64,000 nt of DNA from Pseudoalteromonas sp. S16_S37. GTDB taxonomy: Bacteria; Pseudomonadota; Gammaproteobacteria; Enterobacterales; Alteromonadaceae. The stretch spans positions 1-64,000 of the forward strand of contig NZ_JAAUWV010000009.1 of NCBI RefSeq assembly GCF_014694405.1, written 5' to 3'. Position 1 is the first letter of the stretch, and every line of letters starts with the position of its first letter. Both the position numbers and the translations under genes were made by a program. Under the pieces are notes generated by a model, which was not told the origin of the DNA, did no database searches, and saw only the letters and a list, made by a program, of their open reading frames with translations. This document shows, piece after piece, positions 63,590 through 64,000 of the stretch.

Positions 63590-64000
63590 ATGGGCAGAGC
63601 ATTTGAAGTCCGCAAGAACGCCATGGCAAAAACGGCGGCGGTAAAAACCAAAGTAAACTCAAAATATGGTAAAGAAATTTACGTTGTAGCAAAAAACGGC
63701 GGCCCTGATCCTGAAACCAACCTGTCATTACGTCGCCTAATTGATAAAGCTAAAAAAGACCAAGTACCTGCTCACGTTATTGAAAAAGCAATCGAAAAAG
63801 CAGCAGGCGGTGCAGGTGAAGATTACGCAGCAGCACGTTACGAAGGTTATGGTCCTGGTAACTGTATGGTGATTGTTGACTGTTTAACAGATAACCCAAA
63901 CCGTACAATTAAAGATGTACGTTTACCATTTACTAAAACAGACTCAAAAATCGGTAGCCCTGGCTGTGTTGCGCACATGTTCGATCACTTAGCTATTCTA
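63590..64000 (+). CDS. YebC/PmpR-family DNA-binding protein (partial)
   Basis: The window ends inside this gene; 137 codons are present from ATG 63590. The N terminus reads [17 protein letters not shown], then [53 protein letters not shown], the hallmark of the YebC/PmpR (TACO1-like) family, of the YeeN-type branch because the usual MAGHSKW opening is replaced by MGRAFE. Family members help translation of polyproline stretches or regulate transcription. The 3' end is missing. Confidence 0.9.
   Translation, partial: MGRAFEVRKNAMAKTAAVKTKVNSKYGKEIYVVAKNGGPDPETNLSLRRLIDKAKKDQVPAHVIEKAIEKAAGGAGEDYAAARYEGYGPGNCMVIVDCLTDNPNRTIKDVRLPFTKTDSKIGSPGCVAHMFDHLAIL

Noticed and set aside
1-64000. Prophage, integron or transposon
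   Set aside because: No integrase, transposase, phage structural gene or att-like tRNA repeat was seen on either strand.

Overview
The window looks like a chromosomal stretch of a marine gammaproteobacterium, most like Pseudoalteromonas or a close Alteromonadales relative. This is inferred from the gene set: a long isocitrate lyase divergent from malate synthase G, the set MipA/OmpV - DUF3019 - RstA-like regulator - RstB-like kinase, a lipoprotein M3 dipeptidase, sbcDC, and many secreted or lipoprotein enzymes. The DNA is moderately AT-rich. I see no rRNA, tRNA, transposase, integrase or CRISPR array. Most of the window is ordinary core and shell genome.

Layout. 1-3 kb: the tail of an upstream gene, rmuC, a small membrane protein, and a gene-free stretch with short repeats. 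3-11.4 kb: glyoxylate shunt pair aceA/glcB, an exported amidase, an acetyltransferase and an S9 peptidase. 11.4-18.5 kb: secreted proteins of uncertain role: a tandem pair of paralogous periplasmic-binding-like proteins, an unknown secreted protein, a HEAT-repeat protein whose architecture recalls animal vitellogenin-type lipid carriers, and a beta-propeller lipoprotein. 18.6-26.5 kb: envelope stress-type four-gene unit (mipA-like, DUF3019, rstA-like, rstB-like), arfB, an ABC efflux adaptor and ATPase without a permease, a membrane coiled-coil protein and a divergent response regulator. 26.5-29.1 kb: a lipoprotein, a mosaic pseudogene, and two small proteins. 29.2-38 kb: NhaR-like regulator, a two-component system, an amidohydrolase, a methyltransferase, a secreted putative metallopeptidase, pirin and a glutathionyl-hydroquinone reductase. 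37.9-45.3 kb: diguanylate cyclase plus hybrid kinase operon, a DJ-1/PfpI protein lacking the usual cysteine, and a Dcp-type peptidase. 45.3-50 kb: acetyltransferases, a chalcone-isomerase-like/DUF3833 pair, a LysR regulator and a uracil-DNA glycosylase family protein. 50-55 kb: a repeat array, a diheme lipoprotein, and a collagen-tailed PhoX-like phosphatase preceded by a convincing tandem Pho box. 55-64 kb: lipocalin, YaiI, an unknown protein, a CheY-like protein, the operon sbcD-sbcC-methyltransferase, a HAD hydrolase, and a truncated YebC/PmpR-family gene.

The most unusual signal is a 20-bp dispersed repeat, consensus AGTTAGTAAAAANNTGATCT. It forms an irregular array of about ten same-strand copies at 50.15-50.74 kb and a looser cluster at 2.7-2.96 kb, and it also lies inside coding sequence three times, always in the same reading frame (encoding D-H/Q-x-F-T-N). 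One array copy is half of a rho-independent terminator stem. A second dispersed element, TGTAAAGGGGGTTTACA and its variants, tends to lie just after stop codons.
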